Position numbers and translations under genes: made by a program. The notes beneath the pieces were generated by a model. The model was not told the origin of the DNA. It saw nothing but the letters and a program-made list of their open reading frames with translations, and ran no database searches. Below, in pieces: positions 42,392 to 50,310 of a stretch of 64,000 nucleotides of DNA (its first letter is position 1; each line of letters starts with the position of its first letter). This stretch comes from CAMUQR01 sp963526735 (lineage in GTDB: Bacteria > Patescibacteriota > Saccharimonadia > Saccharimonadales > Saccharimonadaceae), in assembly GCA_963526735.1 (NCBI GenBank), contig CAURNU010000003.1, forward strand, positions 62,001 to 126,000, given 5' to 3'.

Positions 42392-43261
42392 TTATATTTT
42401 CAGCATCCAGCGATTGGCGCCGAGCGGTGCGATATGACCGTTAATTTCTAACATAGTTAGATGAAAATTAAACTCGTCAGGGCTGAGTTTGAGCTGTTGT
42501 AGAATCTGGTCGCCATCACTTACGCCGTCAGCAATTAGTTTGAGAATGCGACTCTGAATCGGGTCGTTAATGATTGGTAATTTGGGCTGAGGGTTGGCAA
42601 TGTTGGAACTGGTGATGCCGAGCGCTAAACAGACATCTTCAGCTGAGGTGATCAGCTGAGCGCCTTGTTTGATTAAATTATGACAACCAACCGACATTGG
42701 ACTGGTAATTGCGCCTGGGACGGCGAAAACTTCGTGATTTTGACTGAGGGCGTGAGCGGCGGTTGAGAGTGTGCCACTGCGTGCGGCGGCCTCAACTACA
42801 ATTACTCCGTCAGCAAGTCCACTGATAATCCGATTGCGTTCCAAAAATTGATGTGGTAACGCTGGCTGGTTAGGTGCGTATTCACTGAGAATCACCCCGC
42901 CGGATTCTAAAATCTTCTGAGCTAAGTGGCGATTAGTATGTGGCGTGATATTATTGAGTCCGCTACCGAGGACGGCTACGGTCAATCCCCCAGCTTCCAG
43001 ACAGCCTTTGTGAGCGATGGCATCGATCCCCAGGGCTAGCCCGCTGATTATTATCACACCTTTTTTGGCTAAGTCAAAAGCGAGTTGATGGGCAATTTGT
43101 CGCCCATATGCGGTGGGTTTACGTGAGCCGACAATGGCGACAATTGGCGCCTCCACCTCTGGTAATTGACCGAGATAATGGATTTTTTCGGGTGGTTGAT
43201 AAGTCTCAACTAACCTATTGAAAAACTTATGCTTAACTGGTGTAATAGATTTAATTTCCAT
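42392..43261 (-). CDS. dprA: DNA processing protein DprA
   Basis: Loads RecA on incoming single-stranded DNA during natural transformation, 289 residues. The Rossmann core is clear: AIVGSRKPTAYGRQIAHQLA, GLALGIDAIAHKGCLEAG, AVLGSGLNNITPHTNRHLA, FLERNRIISGLADGVIVVEA and SGTLSTAAHAL. A winged-helix (DML1-like) C-terminal domain follows at about 220-285. The N-terminal SAM domain is absent. The retained gene agrees with the competence reported for Saccharibacteria (inference). Confidence 0.93.
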   Translation of the reverse strand: MEIKSITPVKHKFFNRLVETYQPPEKIHYLGQLPEVEAPIVAIVGSRKPTAYGRQIAHQLAFDLAKKGVIIISGLALGIDAIAHKGCLEAGGLTVAVLGSGLNNITPHTNRHLAQKILESGGVILSEYAPNQPALPHQFLERNRIISGLADGVIVVEAAARSGTLSTAAHALSQNHEVFAVPGAITSPMSVGCHNLIKQGAQLITSAEDVCLALGITSSNIANPQPKLPIINDPIQSRILKLIADGVSDGDQILQQLKLSPDEFNFHLTMLEINGHIAPLGANRWMLKI

Positions 43262-43278
43262 AAAATAGTATTTAATAG

Positions 43279-43307
43279 TTGACTTTATATCTAAACTATG
43301 CTATAAT
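43279..43307 (+). promoter_or_regulatory. Consensus promoter of the orphan RNA
   Basis: TTGACT (43279-43284), exactly 17 nt ending in TGC, then TATAAT (43302-43307). Start expected near 43314. Confidence 0.85.
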
Positions 43308-43313
43308 GAAAAT

Positions 43314-43546
43314 GTTGGTGAGGATTGAGAGCCTCATCGAACATCAGTTTAACACATAGCAAGTTAGAAATATTATCCCCTTCCCCTTTTTTATTAACAA
43401 AACTATCTTGATGTGTGTCATAACCCCTTTAACCGGCGGACCCCAGTGAACTATGAGGTGGGTCACGCTTCTCGGGAGAGCCCAAAAAGGTGTGTTAAAG
43501 GGTCAAATGGCGCTAGGTGATGCCCACCCTTACCTAGCGCTTTTTG
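43314..43546 (+). ncRNA. Orphan structured RNA, about 230 nt, between dprA and pth
   Basis: A consensus promoter and a strong terminator (GCGCTAGGT 43510-43518, ACCTAGCGC 43532-43540, T-run) bracket about 230 nt with no reading frame. The 5' hairpin pairs ATGTT..TGAGG with CCTCA..AACAT (about 43312-43344). TGTGTTAAAGGG near 43491-43502 can pair either with TTTAACACA near 43350 or with CCCTTTAA near 43425, two exclusive structures. Further stems: GACCC/GGGTC around 43440-43465. I find no core motifs of RNase P, SRP, tmRNA or E. coli 6S RNA. A diverged housekeeping RNA such as 6S cannot be excluded. Confidence 0.7.
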
Positions 43547-44114
43547 ATTTTTTAACGAGTTTGTAGGTGGAGTTTTCAAAAGAGCCACTAATGAAGTTTT
43601 GGGTCAGAATCTGGACTTGGTTCGAGATGTCGGATAGGAATTGCTGTTCGTCCTTAGTAAAATGCCCCAGGACGAAGTCGGATTTAGCGATGAGGTTGCG
43701 TTTGTCATTGTTGATGCCGATTTTGATACGACGGAAGTCGACTCCAATTTGGCTAATGATCGATTGCAGACCTTTATTCCCGCCAGCACTACCTGTGTCG
43801 CGGGTTTTAATTACGCCAAAATCAAGTGACAGATCATCATGTAAAACTAATAAATCGGTAGTAAAATCGATTTTATAAAAATCAGCAATGGTTTTTAAAG
43901 TAAAACCGGTGAGATTATAAAAAGTGGTGGGTTTAACTAGCAAAACTTTTTCGCCACCGATACGCAGTTCACAAACTAGCGCCCGAAAAGCCTTTTTTTC
44001 GCTCCAAATACCCTTGTAATTGCGAGCGATGTCATCAATAATTCGAAAACCAACATTGTGGCGGGTGTTGTTGTAATTACTGCCGACATTTCCCTGAGCC
44101 AAAATTAATTTCAT
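43530..44114 (-). CDS. pth: Peptidyl-tRNA hydrolase
   Basis: Recycles peptidyl-tRNA released from stalled ribosomes, 194 residues. Markers: the start KLILAQGNVGSNYNNTRHNVGF (two parts; Asn and the catalytic His in TRHN), VLLVKPTTFYNLTG, LLVLHDDLSLDFG and GSAGGNKGLQSI. The N-terminal Gly-Asn pair usual in LGNPG is AQGNVG here. Its last codons overlap the terminator arm of the opposing orphan RNA. AAAGGA precedes the ATG. Confidence 0.93.
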   Translation of the reverse strand: MKLILAQGNVGSNYNNTRHNVGFRIIDDIARNYKGIWSEKKAFRALVCELRIGGEKVLLVKPTTFYNLTGFTLKTIADFYKIDFTTDLLVLHDDLSLDFGVIKTRDTGSAGGNKGLQSIISQIGVDFRRIKIGINNDKRNLIAKSDFVLGHFTKDEQQFLSDISNQVQILTQNFISGSFENSTYKLVKKSKSAR

Positions 44115-44154
44115 AGCATTTCCTTTATTAAAACTTATGGTTATATTTTAACAC

Positions 44155-44180
44155 AAAAACCGCCTCCTCGGGCGGTTTTG
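44155..44180. terminator. Bidirectional terminator upstream of pth
   Basis: ACCGCC (44159-44164) and GGCGGT (44171-44176) with A and T flanks. On the minus strand it ends the small gene at 44416. Confidence 0.82.
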
Positions 44181-44200
44181 TCTTTGTTTAAAAAAAAAGT

Positions 44201-44416
44201 TTATTTTTCGCAGTCGGCTTTGTTGCCTTCTAGACAAGAGATGCGTTTATTAAGATGGATGTTATTTTCGGAGTTGGTGCTGAGGACTTTATTGTTGGAG
44301 GCTTGAAACTGATTCCATGAATAAACAATACCGCATAGCCACAAAGTGTTGATAATAGTTAAGATTAGAATAATTACTTGCAAAATTGTGATTGTCTGTT
44401 TTTTGTCTTTACTCAT
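44201..44416 (-). CDS. Small single-pass membrane protein
   Basis: A 71-residue protein: basic start MSKDKKQT, one TM segment (about residues 9-30), and a polar external tail with two Cys near the end (SCLEGNKADC) that could form a disulfide. AAAGGAG precedes the ATG. It is transcribed alone and followed by a terminator. Function unknown. Confidence 0.6.
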   Translation of the reverse strand: MSKDKKQTITILQVIILILTIINTLWLCGIVYSWNQFQASNNKVLSTNSENNIHLNKRISCLEGNKADCEK

Positions 44417-44550
44417 AAAAGCTCCTTTTGGGTTAAGAATATTACTAGTAGGCGTTTTTTCATTTGAACGCCCTCCCTTCTAAAAAGTACTAACTCACAA
44501 AAGAGAGTTGCAAGAATAGTATAGCATAAGGGTTTTTAAAAAACAAGTTA

Positions 44551-45315
44551 TCAGATAAGATTTTTAGCAAATAAGAGTTTGGTTGATAGCTTGGTTGGCT
44601 TGAGCTTTTGCAGGGCTAAAAAGACAATGAATAGCAAAACATTGAACGCCAGCAAGACCACTAGATTATAGAGTGGTGTTGGCCAGTTGAGCTGGATGGA
44701 TTTGAGCGGGAGGCGGTTGAGGTAACAGTAATTCGTGCCGGCCAGATAATTAAAACCAATCATAATAAGATGAAAAGCGTTAGTGATAATGGCGATACGG
44801 CGAAGCGAATCAAGATTGAGTCGTGGGCTGGTTTTGACAAAATAAACCGCTGTCCATAATAACGCGATATGCCCGACAAAATACGAAATATAGCCCCAAT
44901 GCGGGAAGAGGAACTGGTCAGGGTTGATGATCAGTAATGCGATGATTCCACCGAAAATCCCCCAATAAATTGTAATCAGACGAGCGATTTTGTTGTTGGT
45001 GAGTAGACCAATAATCGCACAAAAAATCGCAATTCGGCAGTTGTAAAGTGGCAAGGCCTCAGCTAGATCAAAATGTTGACCAGCTGAAAAATGCCAAGCG
45101 TACATAATTGCCTGCTGTGCAAGTAGCGTGTAAGCTAGGATTTTTTTGAACTTCTCTTGTTTAAAAATTAAGTAGTAATCGCTGATAATAAACATACAGC
45201 CCAGCGTGGTCAGCGCCAGAAGCATCAGGTGCGTCTGATCAAAAGTTGCCATGCTAATCGCCCCATCGGGCTGATGACGAAAAAATTGCTGAAAAAAGCT
45301 GATTAATCCCACCAC
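44551..45315 (-). CDS. TIGR02206/YwaF-like integral membrane protein
   Basis: A 254-residue protein with about seven TM segments. The pattern of His near TM2 (HLMLLAL), YAWHFSAGQ, LPLYNCRIAIF and FPHWGYISYFVGHIALLW matches the TIGR02206/TMEM164-like family of putative membrane enzymes. The LPLYNCR and GH motifs are its most conserved parts. GTG is the start, after AAGGAG; it lies 3 nt after der and shares its transcript. Biological role unknown. Confidence 0.72.
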   Translation of the reverse strand: MVGLISFFQQFFRHQPDGAISMATFDQTHLMLLALTTLGCMFIISDYYLIFKQEKFKKILAYTLLAQQAIMYAWHFSAGQHFDLAEALPLYNCRIAIFCAIIGLLTNNKIARLITIYWGIFGGIIALLIINPDQFLFPHWGYISYFVGHIALLWTAVYFVKTSPRLNLDSLRRIAIITNAFHLIMIGFNYLAGTNYCYLNRLPLKSIQLNWPTPLYNLVVLLAFNVLLFIVFLALQKLKPTKLSTKLLFAKNLI

Positions 45316-45318
45316 TGA

Positions 45319-46776
45319 TTATCTCCTTGGGGTTGAGCGTTTATTAGCGGTAGTGCGACGACTGCTGAGGCTAGTCGAGCGGGTTGATGACTGACGTTTG
45401 GTGGTTGGCTGGGCGGTTTTATCGGTTTTGGTGGTTTTGTCGAGGCCGGCTTCACGGTTCTTGGCGATTTGTTTTTCGTCACGGAAGGAGAATTTGATCG
45501 GTGTGCCAGTAAAATCAAAATTATCGCGCACGGTACTATCGAGATAGCGCTTGTAGCTCCAATGTAGGAACTTGAGATTAGAACCATAAACCACAAACCA
45601 AGGCGGACTATTGTCGGTTTGAACCATGTAGCGGAGTTTTGGATAAGTATTTTTGAGACCAGCCGGTGGATGTTTGAGCTTAGCTTCGGTCAGGATTTGG
45701 TTGAGTTGACGAGTTGGAATAGTCTGTTGGCGACGTTTCATAATATCAAGCGTCAGGTCGAACAGCTTGGCGACGTTTTTGCCGGTGATGCTTGAGGTAA
45801 AAATCAGTGGCGCATAAGGCGTAAATTGAAAATCATGAGTAATTCGGCGCATAATGCGGTCTTTGGTTTCTTTTTCGGGAATTAAATCGCTCTTGGAAAT
45901 TGCAATAATCAGTCCCCGACCGGCTTCATCAATAATGCCAGCTAGTTTGTGGTCGAGCTGAGTGCTGTATTCGGTGCCGTCAATCACTAACACACAAATA
46001 TCGGCCTCTTCGATAGCTTGTAGGGTACGTAAAACCGAAAACTTCTCGATGCCGACTTGTTGCTTGCCAGGTTTGCGGTAACCGGCGGTGTCGATAAATT
46101 CAATCGGTTGTTGATGATAATTGATGGTAATGCGGTTAAGGTCACGGGTAGTGCCAGCGATGTTGGCTACGACGGCCTGCTGTTTGCCAGCTAAGGTATT
46201 AAACAAGAAACTTTTGCCAACATTAGGGCGACCGATCAGGGCAACTTTAGTCTTAGTGGTGGTTGGTTGGATTTTGACTTCAGGAATGAGTGATTCGAGG
46301 TGATTAGATAATTCGGCGATGCCAGAATTGTGATTGGCGGATGTATAAAAAATATCTTTAATGCCGAGTCTGAGCCACTCTTCGCGGGCGACGCTGGAGC
46401 GCAAGTCGGTTTTGTTGACGACCAGGACGACGGGTTTGCGGTTTTTGAGGGCGGTTTTGGCGATTTGGCGGTCGTCTTGAGTTGGAAATAGCGTGCTATC
46501 GACTACGACCATAATTACGTCAGCGAGTTCGACAGCTTCAGCGATTTGGTCTTGGATGCTAGCTTCGAACTCATCAGCTGGATCTTTGAGGCCGGCGGTG
46601 TCGACTAACCAGCTAGTTTTTTGCCCAAATTTAACCTGCGCCAAGACGTTGTCTCGGGTGGTGCCGGCTTCTTTAGCGACGATAGCTTGCCGACTACCGA
46701 CCAGTCGATTGAATAGCGAGCTTTTGCCAACATTGGCTTGGCCGATAATAGCGATATTAGGTAATGATTTTTTCAT
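45319..46776 (-). CDS. der: Ribosome-assembly GTPase Der (EngA)
   Basis: Double GTPase acting in 50S subunit maturation, 485 residues. GTPase 1: IIGQANVGKSSLFNRL, DTAG, NKTD. GTPase 2: LIGRPNVGKSFLFNTL, DTAG, SKSD. A C-terminal KH-like domain follows (about residues 345-435), then a basic, disordered tail rich in Thr/Ser/Arg that is longer than usual. The -10 lies in a perfect palindrome upstream, suggesting repression. Confidence 0.95.
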   Translation of the reverse strand: MKKSLPNIAIIGQANVGKSSLFNRLVGSRQAIVAKEAGTTRDNVLAQVKFGQKTSWLVDTAGLKDPADEFEASIQDQIAEAVELADVIMVVVDSTLFPTQDDRQIAKTALKNRKPVVLVVNKTDLRSSVAREEWLRLGIKDIFYTSANHNSGIAELSNHLESLIPEVKIQPTTTKTKVALIGRPNVGKSFLFNTLAGKQQAVVANIAGTTRDLNRITINYHQQPIEFIDTAGYRKPGKQQVGIEKFSVLRTLQAIEEADICVLVIDGTEYSTQLDHKLAGIIDEAGRGLIIAISKSDLIPEKETKDRIMRRITHDFQFTPYAPLIFTSSITGKNVAKLFDLTLDIMKRRQQTIPTRQLNQILTEAKLKHPPAGLKNTYPKLRYMVQTDNSPPWFVVYGSNLKFLHWSYKRYLDSTVRDNFDFTGTPIKFSFRDEKQIAKNREAGLDKTTKTDKTAQPTTKRQSSTRSTSLSSRRTTANKRSTPRR

Positions 46777-46785
46777 AGATTAACT

Positions 46786-46809
46786 CTTGCATATTATAAC
46801 ATATGCAAG
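46786..46809. promoter_or_regulatory. Palindrome over the der promoter
   Basis: CTTGCATAT (46786-46794) and ATATGCAAG (46801-46809) are perfect inverted copies around a 6-nt centre. On the minus strand they enclose TATAAT, the likely der -10. It looks like an operator for a dimeric regulator or, less likely, a hairpin in the mRNA. Confidence 0.5.
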
Positions 46810-46921
46810 CATAACCTCAAAACTGTGTTTTGATTGAAGTTAGCTTGTTAAAGAATAGGGGTTTTGGTTTGTAACCGCAACTGTCTTGATGCTTAAATTG
46901 TATCAAACATGAGCATATTTG

Positions 46922-47842
46922 TCAAGATTCTTTTTTAACTAGCTCATCAAACACTCCATTCTTATATTTATCCCAGACCTCTGTCAAAATCCCATCCAAT
47001 CCATGCAAATACCTGTCCGTCACGGCAGGGTTTGAGTGGCGCATCAACTTCTGAATCTCATCAATTCCAGCTCCGTGCTTCTGTAAATCAGTCGCAAAGC
47101 TATGTCGCAATTCATGAAATTGGAAATTCGGGTAGCCAGCTTTCTCAAATTCTCTCTTGACGATTCTCACGATCCTAGCAGATGCTATCTTAAGAGAGTC
47201 ACATTCTTTGAATAAGGTTTTTTGACATTTCTTTTTAATAGCATATTGCTGGATGAAATTAGCTGTGGTCTCAGAGATATATACAAACCCCAGTTTGCGA
47301 CCCTTGCCAATAGTTTTGATTACTCGACCACAAATATCTTCAATCTGAATGTTAGCCACCTCAGCTATTCGGAGTCCGGTTTCAAATGCAATCATTATCG
47401 CGATTTTTGCTTCAATGCTTTGACATTGTTTGACGACATCGAGAATTTGTTTTCGATTATAAAATTTTCGTCGCACTGGCTCGCTAGCTGTTAGCGCTAC
47501 ATAAGGGAATCTAATTTTAGTTCCGATTTGTGTTCCGTCAAGCCACCTCAAAAATGCCATGATTTGAATTTTGGTTGATATTAAGCCATTCGGACTCAGC
47601 TTCTTGTAGCCCTTTAATTCACTTGTTAATCGTAGCCTTGTCCAATCATTGATTACGTTCTCATCAATTTCTCTAAAGTCATCAATCTCCATATGATAAA
47701 TAAATAATTCTATCGTGGATTTTTTACATTTAATAGAACATTCTGTCATATTTCTTACATCCTTGCACCAATCAAGGTACTCAGCCAATTGTTGCTCTGC
47801 CGGTGTCATTACGGCTACGTTGTTATTTTTCATTCCTTTCAT
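46922..47842 (-). CDS. int: Prophage tyrosine integrase
   Basis: Site-specific recombinase, 306 residues. An N-terminal SAM-like core-binding domain (about residues 10-110) precedes the catalytic domain. Catalytic residues: Arg in TGLRIAEV, His and Arg in FHELRHSFATDL, His in MRHSNPAVT and the nucleophile Tyr in DRYLHG. The ATG at 47842 follows GGAAGGAG; an upstream in-frame ATG at 47914 has no such signal. It lies at the prophage edge next to der. Confidence 0.92.
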   Translation of the reverse strand: MKGMKNNNVAVMTPAEQQLAEYLDWCKDVRNMTECSIKCKKSTIELFIYHMEIDDFREIDENVINDWTRLRLTSELKGYKKLSPNGLISTKIQIMAFLRWLDGTQIGTKIRFPYVALTASEPVRRKFYNRKQILDVVKQCQSIEAKIAIMIAFETGLRIAEVANIQIEDICGRVIKTIGKGRKLGFVYISETTANFIQQYAIKKKCQKTLFKECDSLKIASARIVRIVKREFEKAGYPNFQFHELRHSFATDLQKHGAGIDEIQKLMRHSNPAVTDRYLHGLDGILTEVWDKYKNGVFDELVKKES

Positions 47843-48121
47843 GTAGTCTCCTTCCGCTCTATATAGATTCATTACATAGATTTTAATTTTATTAAAATAT
47901 CTATACAGAACCATTTTTAGTATTTTTAAATATTAAAAAGTCATTTTGAGGCACGCAATGTCGTTTTTTGGATGCAATTGCGAGCGGTTAATTTGTATTT
48001 TAATAACATTTATTTTTTAATATTTTACAAATAAGCATTTTTATTATTTTGTATTTTGCTATGAGCGCAGAAAATCCCGATCAAGCTAATGCTTATCGGT
48101 TGTTTCTATTACAATCTTAAT

Positions 48122-48535
48122 TTAAGTTAACTTATTAAACCTCTCTTTCCCCATGATTTGGTCTTTCATCGTTTGATAGCGTTTACCTTTTGCGGTCTGA
48201 ACAAAGCTCATCCACTCCAGCCGTTCAGCTTTTTTCTTGGCTGCCGCAACAGCCTCACGCGCCTTTGCCTTAAGTTGGTTGATCATTTTGCGCATAATTG
48301 CTAAAGTTGTTTCGATCTTTGACTTACTCCATATCTTTGAAAAAAATCGCTTCGGATCCTTCTTTGTTTTAGCAATCTTCACTGAAAGTGCAAATTCTTC
48401 CTCGTAATTCTTTTGTCGATTACGGAACATTGGTAAATAATTTACATTATCGATTAATTCCATGGCGTCGCCTAGTAACTTACTCATGATTTTAATTCGG
48501 CGTTGCCAAAAAACATCAACTTGTTCAGTTTGCAT
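48122..48535 (-). CDS. Prophage hypothetical protein, basic and helical
   Basis: A 137-residue, strongly basic helical protein with a Lys/Ala-rich segment (KAKAREAVAAAKKKAERLEW) near residues 90-110. An internal ATG at residue 17 (MSKLLGDAMEL) is another possible start. No DNA-binding fold is recognised. It lies between the integrase and the tail-fibre region, where immunity or excision genes often occur. Confidence 0.5.
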   Translation of the reverse strand: MQTEQVDVFWQRRIKIMSKLLGDAMELIDNVNYLPMFRNRQKNYEEEFALSVKIAKTKKDPKRFFSKIWSKSKIETTLAIMRKMINQLKAKAREAVAAAKKKAERLEWMSFVQTAKGKRYQTMKDQIMGKERFNKLT

Positions 48536-48704
48536 CTATTTTCCATATCTTTCCCTGTGAGTTTATTTAATTAATATTCTGGAGCAAAACAAAAAAGCCC
48601 CAATTAAGTGGTTGTCTAGGCCACTTAAATGAGACTTTAGTGCTGTTTCAAATTGTAATGTTGTAATTATAGCAAATCGCTTGAGTTTTGTCAATTCTCG
48701 CCTT

Positions 48705-48727
48705 GCCAGACTATAGGCGATTACGAT
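48705..48727 (+). promoter_or_regulatory. Prophage promoter element, copy 1
   Basis: GCCAGACTATAGGCGAT (48705-48721) abuts TACGAT (48722-48727), which ends 6 nt before ATG 48734. The same 17-nt element abuts a -10 box at three more prophage starts. Confidence 0.7.
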
Positions 48728-48733
48728 TAAAGC

Positions 48734-49078
48734 ATGAAAACTATCTTAAATCGCATCGCTGTCTGGTTGCCCAAACCAATTGACGAGTTAACAGTTAATA
48801 TTACACCAGCTGGTCTTATTTACTATAAGGATGATATTGTGAAGACTTCTGATCGTATAACATATCGTTACGCTAAAAACTTCTCAGTTGAAAAAGACCA
48901 AAGCTTACTTAAGTTTTGCTTATTCTTCACAACTTTTTCCGACGATAAGGAAGCTGCTGAATTCACACTCAATCTAATCGCTAGCACACTAACCTATGAT
49001 TATGTCAGCAATTTTCTAACGAATAATATCGCCGGTGAATTTAAATACTTAAAACACTACTTTACGGAGGATAAATAA
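48734..49078 (+). CDS. Prophage protein encoded before the tail fibre
   Basis: A 114-residue soluble protein with mixed strands and helices; no known domain. It overlaps the fibre gene by 1 nt (TAATG), with GGAGG just before, so the two are made together. It may be a fibre chaperone or an adaptor between fibre and tail tip (inference from position). Its start is leaderless, under the prophage element. Confidence 0.55.
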   Translation: MKTILNRIAVWLPKPIDELTVNITPAGLIYYKDDIVKTSDRITYRYAKNFSVEKDQSLLKFCLFFTTFSDDKEAAEFTLNLIASTLTYDYVSNFLTNNIAGEFKYLKHYFTEDK

Positions 49079-49602
49079 TGCCATTGCCAAATCCCAACTT
49101 AGAGTTTGTGCCACTCGATAAGCTCACAGCTGCTCAACTTAATCAGCTTGTCGCTAATATCATCGCCCTCGCTGACGGCACTGGACTTAACAACAAAAGC
49201 GTTAGTGCTAGTAAATTAGCAGATAATATTATGAAGCCAGCTTCTATTTATAAATTTGATGATTTCGCCTATAATTCAGCTGAGTTCGGCGATGCTCCAG
49301 GAGGAGTTGGCCCATCAGTTGAAATCGACGTACCGACATCAGGAGCAGTTTTAGTGTTAATCTCTTGTGGTAGCTATGGTAGTGGCAATGCTAAAATGGT
49401 TGGATTTGCTGCTACTGGGGCGAACTCGATCAATCCAGACCAAAATGTTGCAACGCGCAATGACGGTGCAACCGCCGTGATTACTTCGTGTCATGAGTTG
49501 TTAACTGGATTAAATCCTGGAAAAACAACCTTTACACTAAAATACCGTGGATTAAACGCTCGGTTCTTCTCTCGAAAAATAACCGTAATACCACTAATTT
49601 AG
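49078..49602 (+). CDS. Tail fibre protein with swappable C-terminus (expressed form)
   Basis: A 174-residue fibre. The N-terminal part (about residues 1-52) reads PLDKLTAAQLNQLVANIIAL and ends VSASKLADNIMK; it should attach to the tail. The C-terminal part (about 53-174) is strand-rich and would bind the host surface. The codons for KLADNI lie in a 22-bp sequence that occurs inverted at 49931-49952, in the same frame, before an alternative C-terminus on the other strand. Inversion would swap the C-terminus while keeping the promoter and the N-terminus. Confidence 0.75.
   Translation: MPLPNPNLEFVPLDKLTAAQLNQLVANIIALADGTGLNNKSVSASKLADNIMKPASIYKFDDFAYNSAEFGDAPGGVGPSVEIDVPTSGAVLVLISCGSYGSGNAKMVGFAATGANSINPDQNVATRNDGATAVITSCHELLTGLNPGKTTFTLKYRGLNARFFSRKITVIPLI
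49211..49232 (+). repeat. Inverted repeat of the fibre switch, left copy
   Basis: Identical to the reverse complement of 49931-49952 (22 bp). Weaker identity extends outward to 49197/49966 (about 31 of 36 positions). Confidence 0.9.
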
Positions 49603-49926
49603 TTAAACTGCTTTGAATACAATACCACTCAATGACACGAAACCAGTGCTTGGGTTGTAGGCCGATGACACTTGAACTGACCCATTTGGTAGAACGTCGA
49701 CACGGCCGACCGTACCTCCATTAGGAGCTGCGAAAATAACGTTGCCAGCTGGTCGATAGCCCTCTGGTAATGTGAAAATCGGTCGTTCAGTAGCGTTGCT
49801 AGCGCTGTTCGCTGCAAGTCCAACAAGATAGACATTACCAAATATATCTTTAGCGTATTGACACTTATGGTACACTCCACCATAGTTACGAAAACCATTT
49901 TCAAAAGTAACGTCTTTCCATTCCAA
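49603..49926 (-). CDS. Silent alternative C-terminal cassette of the tail fibre
   Basis: The ORF runs from TTG 49926, but the same frame stays open upstream through the inverted repeat to a stop near 49983. It encodes DYARKLADNIIKLEWKDVTF before the 107-residue cassette. It has no good ribosome binding site or -10 box, so it is probably silent. TLPEGYRPAGNVIF and FVSLSGIVFKAV are typical of tail-fibre receptor-binding tips. Its stop codon abuts the stop of the expressed fibre with no gap. It is best read as a module to be placed behind the fibre N-terminus by inversion. Confidence 0.72.
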   Translation of the reverse strand: MEWKDVTFENGFRNYGGVYHKCQYAKDIFGNVYLVGLAANSASNATERPIFTLPEGYRPAGNVIFAAPNGGTVGRVDVLPNGSVQVSSAYNPSTGFVSLSGIVFKAV

Positions 49927-49930
49927 TTTA

Positions 49931-49952
49931 ATAATATTATCTGCTAATTTAC
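49931..49952 (-). repeat. Inverted repeat of the fibre switch, right copy
   Basis: Reverse complement of 49211-49232 (22 of 22 bp). The segment between outer ends is 742 bp. Confidence 0.9.
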
Positions 49953-49982
49953 GAGCATAATCGCTTAAATTATCCTATTCAT

Positions 49983-50310
49983 GCCACACCACCTCAAATT
50001 ATAATGAAAAAGTAGTTGGCAAAGTATAGGTTTTTTGCTAGACTATTGGCGCGAAAAAAACAAAAGTAATTTTCGTGAAATAATTGAAAGGGCGACATTG
50101 TTTACTTAAATTTGCCCGGTGAAGCGTAATGCTAAATCAACAAGTCGTTACGATAACTTCGCCGGGCTGGCCAGGGTAAATAAAATAGACCTCATCTTAC
50201 AACTTGATGACGTCTATTATAGCGAACCTCATTTTAGAGCTTAATGATGTTCGCGCTCGTGGCAATTAGCCTGATAATCTAATTATACAGGTTTTTTAGA
50301 ATATCTCAAT
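49983..50310. other. Gene-free prophage interval with three tandem hairpins
   Basis: Hairpin A 50114-50167 (GCCCGG/CCGGGC, GAAG/CTTC, CGTAA/TTACG). Hairpin B 50184-50218 (AATAGAC/GTCTATT, CATC/GATG). Hairpin C 50222-50254 (GCGAAC/GTTCGC, TCAT/ATGA). B and C share the same internal plan. A near copy of the prophage element (GCTAGACTATTGGCG) lies at 50037-50051 without a -10 box. It may be a small RNA or stacked terminators. Confidence 0.5.

Noticed and set aside
43314..43546. RNase P RNA, SRP RNA, tmRNA or E. coli-like 6S RNA
   Set aside because: None of the universal core sequences of the first three was found, and no clear end-to-end 6S rod was seen. A diverged 6S RNA remains possible.
46777..46921. 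tRNA gene as the integration target of the tailed prophage
   Set aside because: No tRNA fold is present between der and the integrase. The attachment core cannot be defined without the right end.
35000..47000. A sharp GC-skew reversal at the inovirus
   Set aside because: Spot counts show strong plus-strand G excess before 29 kb but only near-neutral values after 35 kb, with some minus-strand genes still G-rich on the plus strand. A full computation is needed, so no reversal is claimed.
49078..49982. Diversity-generating retroelement behind the variable fibre
   Set aside because: No reverse transcriptase and no template repeat were seen. The variability signal is an inverted repeat, which fits inversion.
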